A stretch of DNA of 64,000 bases. Source: Rhodospirillales bacterium BBD 1991-14 (GTDB lineage: Bacteria > Pseudomonadota > Alphaproteobacteria > Kiloniellales > Kiloniellaceae). Each line of letters starts with the position of its first letter. The stretch's first letter is position 1. The position numbers and the translations under genes were made by a program. The notes under the pieces were generated by a model. The model saw nothing but the letters and a program-made list of their open reading frames with translations. It did not search any database and was not told the origin of the DNA. Below, piece by piece: positions 26,193 through 33,760 of this stretch. The stretch spans positions 716,314 to 780,313 of the forward strand of contig LYSY01000003.1 of the NCBI GenBank assembly GCA_001657395.1. The letters are read 5' to 3'.

Positions 26193-26915
26193 ATGGAGCC
26201 AACGCCGCACATCCTGGTGGTCGACGACCACCGCGACATCCGCGACCTGCTGGGCAAGTACCTGGCCAAGAACGGGCTGCGGGTGAGCCTCGCCGAGAAC
26301 GCAGCCGCGGCCCGGCGCCTGATGAAGGCCGCGGCCATCGACCTGGTGGTTCTGGACATCATGATGCCCGGGGAGGACGGCCTGGCGCTCTGCCGCGACC
26401 TGCGCGCCACCTCCACCGTGCCGGTGATCCTGGTAACCGCCATGACCGAGGAGATGGACCGGGTGGTCGGCCTTGAGATCGGCGCCGACGACTACGTCAC
26501 CAAGCCGTTCAATCCGCGCGAGCTGCTGGCACGGATCAAGGCTGTGCTCCGGCGCAGCAACGCCGTGCCCCAGGCGCGCGATAACCTGCCGGAGGGGCGC
26601 CTGCGCTTCGACCGCTGGCGGCTGGACTCGGAGCGGCGCGAACTGCTCGATGAGGACGGCCTTGCCGTCGCCCTCAGCACGGCGGAGTTCAACCTGCTTT
26701 CCGCCTTTTTGAAACGCCCGGGCGTAGTGCTGTCCCGCGAGCAGCTGCTCGATCTGACCAGCGGCCGGGCAGCGCAGGTCTTCGACCGCAGCATCGACAA
26801 CCAGGTCAGCCGCCTGCGCAGGAAGATCGAGGCCGACCCCAAGCAGCCCCGGCTGATCAAGACGGTCTGGGGCGGTGGCTATCTCTTCGCCGCTTCGGTG
26901 GGGGAGGAAAGTTAG
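26193..26915 (+). CDS. OmpR-family response regulator
   Basis: The 240-residue regulator has acidic-pocket Asp11/Asp12, phosphoacceptor Asp55 (VVLDIMMPGEDG), Lys104 (TKPFNPREL) and a C-terminal winged helix ending in IDNQVSRLRRKIE and TVWGGGY. The ATG at 26193 follows CAGGA; the open frame upstream is not family-like. The kinase follows after 123 bases, a gap filled by the second long-hairpin element. Confidence 0.92.
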   Translation: MEPTPHILVVDDHRDIRDLLGKYLAKNGLRVSLAENAAAARRLMKAAAIDLVVLDIMMPGEDGLALCRDLRATSTVPVILVTAMTEEMDRVVGLEIGADDYVTKPFNPRELLARIKAVLRRSNAVPQARDNLPEGRLRFDRWRLDSERRELLDEDGLAVALSTAEFNLLSAFLKRPGVVLSREQLLDLTSGRAAQVFDRSIDNQVSRLRRKIEADPKQPRLIKTVWGGGYLFAASVGEES

Positions 26916-26939
26916 TATGGTCTTGCTGCGCATACCTCC

Positions 26940-27017
26940 GGTTCCAGCCCGCTCCCCCACCCGGCCACCCATAGGATACTCGTGTTGGGTGGCCGGGTGG
27001 GGGAGCGGGCCGGTGCC
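26940..27017. repeat. Long hairpin element, copy 2 (inside the two-component operon)
   Basis: GGTTCCAGCCCGCTCCCCCA on the left pairs with TGGGGGAGCGGGCCGGTGCC on the right; the loop begins ATAGGATACT. Compared with copy 3, the left arm has A for T and the right arm T for A at the facing position, so the pair is preserved. This copy lacks the TAGCG outer parts of the other two. It lies between the regulator and kinase genes and could lower kinase expression. Confidence 0.85.
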
Positions 27018-27038
27018 GCTTCGCGAGAGGCAACGCTG

Positions 27039-28541
27039 ATGCGCCTGGTGCCCCGCAGCCTCGCCGGGCAGCTCATCGCGCTGCTGCTGATCGCCCTGGT
27101 CCTGTCCCAGGTGGCGACCCTGCTGATCCTGGCCGACGAACGGCACTTCGCGCTGCGCGCCGCCAGCCGCGATCAGGTCCTGGCGCGCACCGCCGTTCTC
27201 GTGCGGCTGCTGGAGCAGACACCGCCGCACCTGCATGACGGGCTGCTCGCCGCGGCCTCATCGCGCCGCCTCTTCTACAGTGTCTCGACCGAAAGTGCCG
27301 TGGCGCCGGACCCCGGCGGCAGGGTGGAACGGCGTCTTGCCCAGCGCATGGGCGATCTCATCGGCGACGGACGCGACGCCCGCGTACGCCTGGTCGCCCG
27401 CGAACCCTGGTCGCTCCGGGACTGGCAGGAACACCGCCGCTGGGGCCGCGGCGACGACGGCCGGCGGGGATCGGCCGGCTATGAGAGAGGAGACGACGAG
27501 GATGATGACGAGGACGACGACGATCACCACCGGCACGCGCAGCGCCTGGCTCTGCCCATAAGCTTTCTGGCTTCGGTGCCCCTGGCGGACGGGCGCTGGC
27601 TGAATGCGGAGACCGCTCTGCCGCAGCCGCCGCGGGGCTGGGCCTGGTTCCCCCTCCTTTCCATGGGCATCATGGCTTTGGCCATCCTGGCCATCGTCAT
27701 CTTTTCCGTCAGGCGGATCACGCGGCCGCTGCGCGCGCTTTCCGGCGCCGCCGAACGCCTGGGCCGCGGTGAGACCCTGGAGCCTCTGGCAGAGACGGGA
27801 CCGCAGGATGTGCGCCGCACCACGCGGGCCTTCAACGCCATGCAAGAGCGTCTGACCCGTTTCGTCAGGGACCGCACGCGCATGCTGGCCGCCATCAGTC
27901 ACGACCTGCGCACGCCCATCACCGCGCTGCGGCTGCGCGCCGAGTTCGTGGAGGACGCGGAAACCCGGCAGAAGATTCTGGAAACCCTGGAAGAGATGAG
28001 CAGCATGATCGAAGCCGTCATCGGCTTCGCCCGTGACGAAGCCACGGCGGAGGCTACGCGGCGCGTCGATCTGGCTGCCCTGATCCAGAGCCAGATCGAC
28101 GACCTGGCCGACCAGGGCGAAAACGTGACCTTCCGGGCTGCCGGCATCGACGGCACGCTCAGCTACGACTGCCGCCCCACTGCCTTGAAGCGCCTGCTCC
28201 ACAACCTCATCGGCAATGCGCTGCGCTATGCCGGTGCGGCCAGGGTCTCGCTGATCCGTGACGACCAGGCACTGTGCGTCCTGGTAGAGGACGAAGGACC
28301 GGGCATCCCGGCGGAGCAGCTGGAGCAGGTCTTCGATCCCTTCTTCCGGGTCGAGGGATCGCGCAGTCAGGACACCGGCGGTGTCGGACTGGGTCTTGCC
28401 ATCGCCCGCTCCATCGCCCACGCTCACGGCGGCGACCTTGTCCTGGAGAACCGGCCGGAGGGTGGTTTACGCGCGCGCCTGACTCTGCCCGCCGAACCGC
28501 CCGGGAAAAGACACAATACAGGACCCGGATATACGCCCTGA
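27039..28541 (+). CDS. Sensor histidine kinase with acidic, His-rich periplasmic loop
   Basis: The 500-residue kinase has membrane segments at about 10-31 and 202-223, HAMP, H-box ISHDLRTPITAL with His288, and HATPase motifs (NLIGNALRYA, DEGPGIP, GVGLGLAIA). Residues 151-166 of the periplasmic domain run GDDEDDDEDDDDHHRH, an obvious cation-binding stretch. With an EF-hand protein divergently encoded, calcium or another divalent cation is the likely signal (inference). Start ATG at 27039 with GAGAGG upstream. Confidence 0.9.
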   Translation: MRLVPRSLAGQLIALLLIALVLSQVATLLILADERHFALRAASRDQVLARTAVLVRLLEQTPPHLHDGLLAAASSRRLFYSVSTESAVAPDPGGRVERRLAQRMGDLIGDGRDARVRLVAREPWSLRDWQEHRRWGRGDDGRRGSAGYERGDDEDDDEDDDDHHRHAQRLALPISFLASVPLADGRWLNAETALPQPPRGWAWFPLLSMGIMALAILAIVIFSVRRITRPLRALSGAAERLGRGETLEPLAETGPQDVRRTTRAFNAMQERLTRFVRDRTRMLAAISHDLRTPITALRLRAEFVEDAETRQKILETLEEMSSMIEAVIGFARDEATAEATRRVDLAALIQSQIDDLADQGENVTFRAAGIDGTLSYDCRPTALKRLLHNLIGNALRYAGAARVSLIRDDQALCVLVEDEGPGIPAEQLEQVFDPFFRVEGSRSQDTGGVGLGLAIARSIAHAHGGDLVLENRPEGGLRARLTLPAEPPGKRHNTGPGYTP

Positions 28542-28543
28542 CG

Positions 28544-28571
28544 CGGCGGAGCTGTCACAAAACAGCCGCCG
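28544..28571. terminator. Hairpin after the sensor kinase gene
   Basis: CGGCGG and CTGT (28544-28555, with two bulged bases) pair with ACAG and CCGCCG (28562-28571) right after the kinase stop at 28541. There is no clear T-run, so termination is only probable. Confidence 0.4.
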
Positions 28572-28628
28572 ATCGGCGCTAGTGTTTCAGCTTTGTCTTT
28601 GTTTCCGCGAGAGGGAGTCGTTTCTGTG

Positions 28629-30209
28629 ATGGGTAAGTCTGTTCTTTTGATTGTTGTCGATCAGTGGCGCGGCGATGCCCTGGCCCATCTGGGCCATCCC
28701 CATGTGAAGACTCCCAACATCAGCCGCCTGGCGGCCCGCGGCATCACCTTCCGCAACCACTACTGCCAGGGCGTGCCCTGCGGCCCGGCGCGGGCCTCGC
28801 TGCTGACCGGGACCTACCTGATGACGCACCGGGTGGTGCGCAACGGCGCGCCGCTGGATGCCATGCTGACCACCCTGCCCCGCGAACTGCGCCGGGCGGG
28901 CTACGACCCGGCCCTGACCGGTTACACCACGACGACCCCGGACCCGCGCTTCACCGCCGCCACCGACCCGCGCTATCAGGCCAACGGCGACCTGATGGAC
29001 GACTGGCGCGTGCTGCGCTCGCTGACACCCAACAAGGACCCCTACTTCTCCTGGCTGCGGCAGCTGGGCTATGCCATTCCGGAGAACCAGGAAGACCTCT
29101 GGAGCCCGGAACTGCGTGCCGAGTCCGCGCAGGGCCGCCTCGACCTGCCCTCCCTCATCATGAGCGAGCACAGCGACACCGCCTGGATGACCGATGGTGC
29201 GCTCGACTATCTGCGCCATGCCCGCGGCCGCCCCTGGTTTCTCCACTACGGCCTCTATCGGCCGCACCCGCCCTTCTGCGCGTCCGAGGAATACTTGAAG
29301 CTCTATGACGCGGCGTCGCTGGACGGACCGGTCCGCGCCGGCGACCGCGCCGCCGAGGCGCAGCAGCATCCGCTTTTGAGCATGCTGTTGGACCGGATCA
29401 ATCAGAAGAAGTTCATGCAGAACAGAGAAGGGCCTGCCGCCGAGCTGGACGAAAGCGAGATCCGCCAGGTCCGCGCCCACTACTACGGCCTCATCACCGA
29501 GGCAGATCACAACATCGGCCGCGTCCTGGACGAACTGGAGGAGAGCGGCGAGATCGACAACACCCTGATCGTCTTCACCTGCGATCACGGCGAACAGCTC
29601 GGCGATCATCACCTGCTCGGCAAGACGGGCTACTTCCGCGAGAGCTATCACATCCCGCTGGTCATCTGCGATCCGGCGGGCGACCCGGCCCGGCGTGGAG
29701 CGGTGGTCGAAGCCTTCACCGAGTCCGTCGACGTGATGCCGACGATCCTTGAATGGCTGGGCCAACCGCTTCCGCGGCAATGCGACGGCCGCTCCCTGCT
29801 GCCGTTCTGCGAAGGCGAGCAGCCGGAGCGCTGGCGTGACGGCGTGCTCTACGAGTTCGACTTCCGCGACGTTCTTGACCCAAGCGTGGAACAGCGGCTC
29901 GGCATCGAGATGGACTCCTGCAACCTGGCGGTCTACCAGACCGAGCGTTGGAAGTACGTCCACTTCGCCGCTCTGCCGCCCTTGCTCTTCGACCTGGAAA
30001 ACGATCCTCACGAACTCGACAACCTGGCCGACGATCCGGCCTTCGCGGAGTTCGTCGCAGAGATGGCGCAACGCATGCTGTCGCGCCGCCTGGCCCATGC
30101 CAACCGCAGCCTGACCGGCTACTTCGCCGAGGGTGGCCTGCACCACAGGGTCGGCGGCGTTGCGGTGCCGGTTGGCGAACGAGAGCACCTCCCCCGCGCC
30201 GCAGAGTAG
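28629..30209 (+). CDS. Sulfatase / phosphonate monoester hydrolase family protein
   Basis: The 526-residue protein has the metal-binding start VVDQWRGDA, the sulfatase signature CGPARASLLTG with Cys51 as the residue converted to formylglycine, and TCDHGEQLGDHHLLGK carrying the Asp/His metal ligands. No signal peptide is seen, so it probably acts in the cytoplasm, as phosphonate monoester hydrolases and choline sulfatases do. The exact ester is unknown. The ATG at 28629 follows GAGAGGGAG at about 12 bases; its stop is inside a short tandem repeat. Confidence 0.88.
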   Translation: MGKSVLLIVVDQWRGDALAHLGHPHVKTPNISRLAARGITFRNHYCQGVPCGPARASLLTGTYLMTHRVVRNGAPLDAMLTTLPRELRRAGYDPALTGYTTTTPDPRFTAATDPRYQANGDLMDDWRVLRSLTPNKDPYFSWLRQLGYAIPENQEDLWSPELRAESAQGRLDLPSLIMSEHSDTAWMTDGALDYLRHARGRPWFLHYGLYRPHPPFCASEEYLKLYDAASLDGPVRAGDRAAEAQQHPLLSMLLDRINQKKFMQNREGPAAELDESEIRQVRAHYYGLITEADHNIGRVLDELEESGEIDNTLIVFTCDHGEQLGDHHLLGKTGYFRESYHIPLVICDPAGDPARRGAVVEAFTESVDVMPTILEWLGQPLPRQCDGRSLLPFCEGEQPERWRDGVLYEFDFRDVLDPSVEQRLGIEMDSCNLAVYQTERWKYVHFAALPPLLFDLENDPHELDNLADDPAFAEFVAEMAQRMLSRRLAHANRSLTGYFAEGGLHHRVGGVAVPVGEREHLPRAAE

Positions 30210-30245
30210 AAGGCTGCATAGTAGAAGGCTGCAGAGTAGAAGGCC
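30201..30245. repeat. 15-bp tandem repeat, three units, at the sulfatase 3' end
   Basis: The units GCAGAGTAGAAGGCT (30201-30215), GCATAGTAGAAGGCT (30216-30230) and GCAGAGTAGAAGGCC (30231-30245) follow directly. The first contains the sulfatase stop codon TAG at 30207-30209, so each unit repeats an in-frame stop. Confidence 0.9.
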
Positions 30246-30276
30246 GCAATCGACGACGGTTCAAGGAAGGCGCAGG

Positions 30277-30987
30277 TCAGGGAACGCGCAGGCCGGCGGA
30301 AAGGATCACCGGGCCGCTCGGCCCCGCGCCGGGCGATCCGCCCAGCGGCTCCCGGCTCACGGCCAGGGTCGCACCGGGCTGTAAGCTTTCCAGTGCCGGG
30401 GCATCCAGCGCAAGGGCGGCCTCCACCGCGGGGGGCAGCAAGCCCAGCGAGCGGACACTTCCCTCTGCGGAGATCAGCCAAAGTTCCAGCGACTGATCCG
30501 GCGCCGCCGGCCAGGCGCCGCGCCGTTGCAACGTCAGCCTGCCTTCTGTCCGATCCACAGCCACCTCCACGACGAAACCGGCATCGGCAGCCGCGAGGCT
30601 GGCGACAAGGTCCTGGCGCGGCGGTTCGACAGACAGGGGCGTCAGCAGGAACAGGGCGAGAGCGGCGGCGAGCGCAGCGCTGCCCCATCCCCAAAGGGCA
30701 AGCGAAGAGGCACGGCGCGGCGCGGCAACGCTTTGTGCTGCAGCCCCGGCGGCAGGCTGTCCGTTTACCTTAGCTTCGACGCCGGTCCAGACAGCGTTCC
30801 CCGGTGTTTCCGGAGGCAGGGCCTCAACCAGAGGAAACAGTCTTTCGGACCAGCGGTCCACGCGGTCGGCAAAGTCGCGGTCCTCTTCGTAACGGCGGGC
30901 GGCTGCCAGGCGGGCGGCACGGTCGAGACTGCCCAGCACGAATTCGGCCGCCAACAGATCGGCACGATCTCGAGATACGCTTACCAT
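30277..30987 (-). CDS. RskA-like membrane anti-sigma factor
   Basis: The 236-residue protein starts with an anti-sigma domain (ADLLAAEFVLGSLDRAARLA, then WSERLFPLVEALPPE), has one membrane segment around residues 98-117 and a C-terminal periplasmic RskA-type domain (GRLTLQRRGAWPAAPDQSLE, LWLISAEGSVRSLGLL, then PLGGSPGAGPSGPV). It should tether and inhibit the ECF sigma factor encoded two genes upstream. Its N-terminus is clearly related to that of the cupin protein before it. Confidence 0.82.
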   Translation of the reverse strand: MVSVSRDRADLLAAEFVLGSLDRAARLAAARRYEEDRDFADRVDRWSERLFPLVEALPPETPGNAVWTGVEAKVNGQPAAGAAAQSVAAPRRASSLALWGWGSAALAAALALFLLTPLSVEPPRQDLVASLAAADAGFVVEVAVDRTEGRLTLQRRGAWPAAPDQSLELWLISAEGSVRSLGLLPPAVEAALALDAPALESLQPGATLAVSREPLGGSPGAGPSGPVILSAGLRVP

Positions 30988-31060
30988 AACGTCCTGAATG
31001 CCCTTCCTGGTCTCACCTCACCGGCTGCGCATCCGTCGACCGCTCCCTTGCTTGAACGCT

Positions 31061-31627
31061 CTAGCCGGTTTTGCGCAGCTCCCCGCGCACATAGAAAAGA
31101 CCGCCGTTCTCACTGGAAATCGCGGGATGCGGCAGGCCGCCGGAGATCACGTGATAGTCGCCTGCCGTCAGCCGCAGACCGCCGATCTCCACGTCCCCTT
31201 CCAGCACGATGCACTCCTCGGTCACGCGGTGCGGGTGCGGCGCCAGAACCGCGCCCGGCGCGAAGCGCAGCAGAAAGGCCTCGAAGCCCTCTTCCCGGTT
31301 GACGAAGAGCGACTTCTTTTCGATCCCCTCGGCGTGCGGCTTCCACTCCCCTTCGGAGGCGCGCACGGAGAGGGAGAAAGGCTCGGGCGCCGCCTCGTCT
31401 ATGGCCGCCTCTATGCCGTCCCAGACTGCAGCCGGCGGTTCCTCCGCCGCCGTGTCGCCGGCAAGGGGTGCCAGCCGGCGCTGCCATCGCTCCACCGCGT
31501 CCTGCAGGGCAAAGTCCCGGCTCAGGGCCTTGCGGACGCGCCGGCGCTCCTCCGGGTCCAGGGTACCCAGAACGTATTCCGCCGCCAGCAGATCCCTCTC
31601 GTCCTTGCTCGTCGGTCCCGAAGCCAT
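31061..31627 (-). CDS. Anti-sigma-domain protein with C-terminal cupin (ChrR-like)
   Basis: The 188-residue protein joins an anti-sigma-type N-terminus (RDLLAAEYVLGTLDPEERRR, then VERWQRRLAPLAG) to a cupin domain (residues about 95-185) with a putative metal set in HPHRVTEECIVLEGDV and LPHPAI. ChrR of Rhodobacter, which senses singlet oxygen or organic peroxides, has this build, but the zinc ligands of the ChrR N-terminus are not visible here. The ATG overlaps the sigma stop as TGATG. Confidence 0.8.
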   Translation of the reverse strand: MASGPTSKDERDLLAAEYVLGTLDPEERRRVRKALSRDFALQDAVERWQRRLAPLAGDTAAEEPPAAVWDGIEAAIDEAAPEPFSLSVRASEGEWKPHAEGIEKKSLFVNREEGFEAFLLRFAPGAVLAPHPHRVTEECIVLEGDVEIGGLRLTAGDYHVISGGLPHPAISSENGGLFYVRGELRKTG

Positions 31628-32226
31628 CAATCCAGACAGTCCCGCAGTTGCAACAGACCGCGCCGCACCCAGCTTTTCACGGTTCCCAAAGGCACCTGCA
31701 TGTGCGCCGCAAGCTCTTCATGAGTCATGCCATGATAGTAGGCCAGCAGAATGGCATCACGCTGCTTTTCCGGCAGCTTCGCCAGGCATTTCCGCAGGCC
31801 CGGGTCGACCCGCTCCAACGGACTCTCCGGCCGCGCGGCGGGGTCCGCCCTGGCCTCTGCCGCCTCGTCCCAGGGTTCGATATGGCGCGGCTCGCGGGCC
31901 TCGCTACGCAGCCGGTCGATGGCGCAGTTGCGCGCGATGGTGGCCATCCAGGCCATGGGGCGCCCTTTTTCGGTACGGTACTGCGTGGCCTTGCGCCAGA
32001 TCAGCACATAGGCTTCCTGGAGCACCTCGTCCGCGGCCTCCCGCGCGACCAGAAGACGCCGCACGATCGGATACAGCCGTGGCGCAGACAGCGTGTAGAG
32101 CCTCTGGAAGGCAGCCTTGTCACCCCGTGCCGTTGCCGCCAGCAGGTCCTCGAGCGGATCGAGATCCGCGATGTCAGACAGCCCTTTCATCCCGCGTGCC
32201 GGGCTCTCCCCCAGATATGCGATCAT
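31627..32226 (-). CDS. ECF-type sigma factor (RskA/SigK-like group)
   Basis: The protein (199 residues from 32226) has sigma region 2 (LYPIVRRLLVAREAADEVLQ, YRTEKGRPMAWMATIARNCA) and region 4 (KLPEKQRDAILLAYYHGMTH, VPLGTVKSWVRRGL). The start is unsure: ATGs at 32190 and 32277 are also in frame. It is translationally coupled to the cupin anti-sigma gene and upstream of the RskA-like gene, so one sigma factor has two candidate inhibitors. Confidence 0.88.
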   Translation of the reverse strand: MIAYLGESPARGMKGLSDIADLDPLEDLLAATARGDKAAFQRLYTLSAPRLYPIVRRLLVAREAADEVLQEAYVLIWRKATQYRTEKGRPMAWMATIARNCAIDRLRSEAREPRHIEPWDEAAEARADPAARPESPLERVDPGLRKCLAKLPEKQRDAILLAYYHGMTHEELAAHMQVPLGTVKSWVRRGLLQLRDCLD

Positions 32227-32279
32227 TATGCCCCATACCCCGCCTGTCAGTCTCTGGCCTTGCACAACGGATCGCACCC

Positions 32280-32753
32280 CTAACCGCCGGAGGTAGAGTC
32301 GCCGGGCCGGTCGCTACCCTGGCCACTACCCTGGCTTCTACCCTGGGCCGTGCGCATCAGGAAGGCGATCAGGTCGCGGCGGTCTTCCGGCACCTCCACC
32401 ATGAAGTTCATGCGCTGGCCCGGCAGGAAGCCCTCGGGATCGGCAAGCCAGCGGTCCAGGCTCTCGGCGTCCCACAGGAGCCTGGATTGCTTCAGCGCCG
32501 GCGAATAGTCGTAGTCGTCGAGCGACCCGACCTCGCGCCCGAAGACGTCGTCGTGGCGCGGGCCGATGCGGTTGGCCCCCAGCGAGTGGCAGCCGATGCA
32601 GCGGCTGTCGTAGAGCAGGGCGCCACGTTCGGCATCGCCACCGAGGGCGCCGTCAGCCGGCTCCATCCCGCCGAAACTGCGTCCGGGCAGCAGCGCCAGG
32701 GCCGACAGACCGAGCACCATGACAATGGCGAGCTGCGTTTCAGTCTTGAGCAT
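32280..32753 (-). CDS. Small class I cytochrome c, exported
   Basis: The 157-residue protein has a signal/anchor segment at residues 7-23 and one haem-binding CIGCH (Cys52, Cys55, His56), with Met115 in PGQRMNF as likely axial ligand. It is an electron carrier of the periplasm, resembling cytochrome c family members with a c2-like fold. GGGAGG precedes the ATG at 32753. The C-terminal QGRSQGSGQGSD tail is coded by a 12-bp tandem repeat. It follows the ferritin-like gene at 85 bases. Confidence 0.88.
   Translation of the reverse strand: MLKTETQLAIVMVLGLSALALLPGRSFGGMEPADGALGGDAERGALLYDSRCIGCHSLGANRIGPRHDDVFGREVGSLDDYDYSPALKQSRLLWDAESLDRWLADPEGFLPGQRMNFMVEVPEDRRDLIAFLMRTAQGRSQGSGQGSDRPGDSTSGG
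32314..32349. repeat. 12-bp tandem repeat, three units, in the cytochrome c 3' end
   Basis: CTACCCTGGCCA, CTACCCTGGCTT and CTACCCTGGGCC follow at 32314-32349 on the plus strand. Read on the minus strand they code the low-complexity QGxSQGxGQG tail of the cytochrome. Confidence 0.85.
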
Positions 32754-32838
32754 TGTTCCCTCCCACGGATCGCGCCGCACAGAACCGGTGCCGGCCGTTA
32801 TGGTGGCCGGCACCGCTTCTGCGCAGCCACTCGACAGA

Positions 32839-33450
32839 TCAAACGCCGAAGCTGAGTGCTTTCTCGGGCACCGGCTGACCGAGGGCCGAGGCCAGCAACG
32901 ACCAGTGCATGGTCTCGTCGGCGGCGAGACGGCCGGAGACCTTGGCCAGGGCGGGGTCGACAAAGGCCGGAATGACACCGAGGTAGGCGTTCGCCGCGCC
33001 GCGCTCCAAACGCGCGGCCAGAGTGAGGACATCGCCCTGGCTCTTCAGGCTGCCCGCGTTCAGCGCCTTGGCGTACTCGCCGATGCTTTTCTCTTCGACG
33101 GGCGTACCGCCCAGTTTCTTGATGGTCGCCATCAGGGCATCGCGGTGCTCCTTGTGATGGCTCTGGAAGAGCACGGCCACCGGCAGCACGTCCTGGGACA
33201 GCAGGCCGCTTTCGGCGCCAAGCTGATAGGCGTTGATGGCCTCATGCTCCAGGCCGAGGGCAACGTTCAGGATCGACACGTCCTTCTTCGGGTCGGCCGC
33301 GCCCTGGCGGCTGGCCGAGCTGGCCATGGTTTCACAGCCGATCAGCAGCGCGACGGCGGTGGCCGAGAGGCTGGCCTTGCCGGCGCCCTGAAGGAAACGG
33401 CGGCGCGCCGGGACAATTTCCGGCAGGGTTCTGGTATCGATGGATGACAT
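32839..33450 (-). CDS. Ferritin-like domain protein with Tat-type leader
   Basis: The 203-residue protein has a twin-Arg leader (ARRRFLQGAGKASLSATAVA) ending in LIGC, a possible lipobox. The mature part is a four-helix ferritin-like domain with carboxylate/His pairs in LEHEAINAY, HHKEHRDAL, LERGAANAYL and ADETMHW. It may bind a di-iron centre or handle oxidative damage outside the cytoplasm. AGGAGAG precedes the ATG. Next to a cytochrome c and an ECF sigma system, it looks like part of a stress-controlled redox cluster. Confidence 0.8.
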   Translation of the reverse strand: MSSIDTRTLPEIVPARRRFLQGAGKASLSATAVALLIGCETMASSASRQGAADPKKDVSILNVALGLEHEAINAYQLGAESGLLSQDVLPVAVLFQSHHKEHRDALMATIKKLGGTPVEEKSIGEYAKALNAGSLKSQGDVLTLAARLERGAANAYLGVIPAFVDPALAKVSGRLAADETMHWSLLASALGQPVPEKALSFGV

Positions 33451-33760
33451 GAAATCTCTCCTAGGCCTTCAATGCAGTTCGGATGAACGGGTGAAGGCAA
33501 CGACCGGCGGAGCAGACCCAGGCGGTCGGAATGGAACCGGCCCCGCGCGATCGCGCCTTCTGATAGCCCTAACGGCCCGCCCGTCCGATCCGGATGCAGG
33601 TACGGAAAATTATTTTTGAGGAGGAAGGTTTTCGGCGGCGCCTTTCCAGGCGCCACGCTGCAGCGGCGGTCAGCGATGCGCTTCCGTTTCGCCACGGACA
33701 TGCCGCGGCTGCAGTCTCAAACGCGCCGTTGAATGGTCGCAGGGTTGCCCCGGTCCGGCG
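33451..33760. other. Intergenic stretch between the ferritin-like and MscS genes
   Basis: This 310-base gap lies upstream of the minus-strand ferritin-like gene. It should contain that gene's promoter; the AT-rich patch at 33603-33618 is the best place for it. A 79-codon plus-strand frame (33594-33833) has no family features and runs into mscS antisense, so I do not call it a gene. No repeat or RNA gene is evident. Confidence 0.5.
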
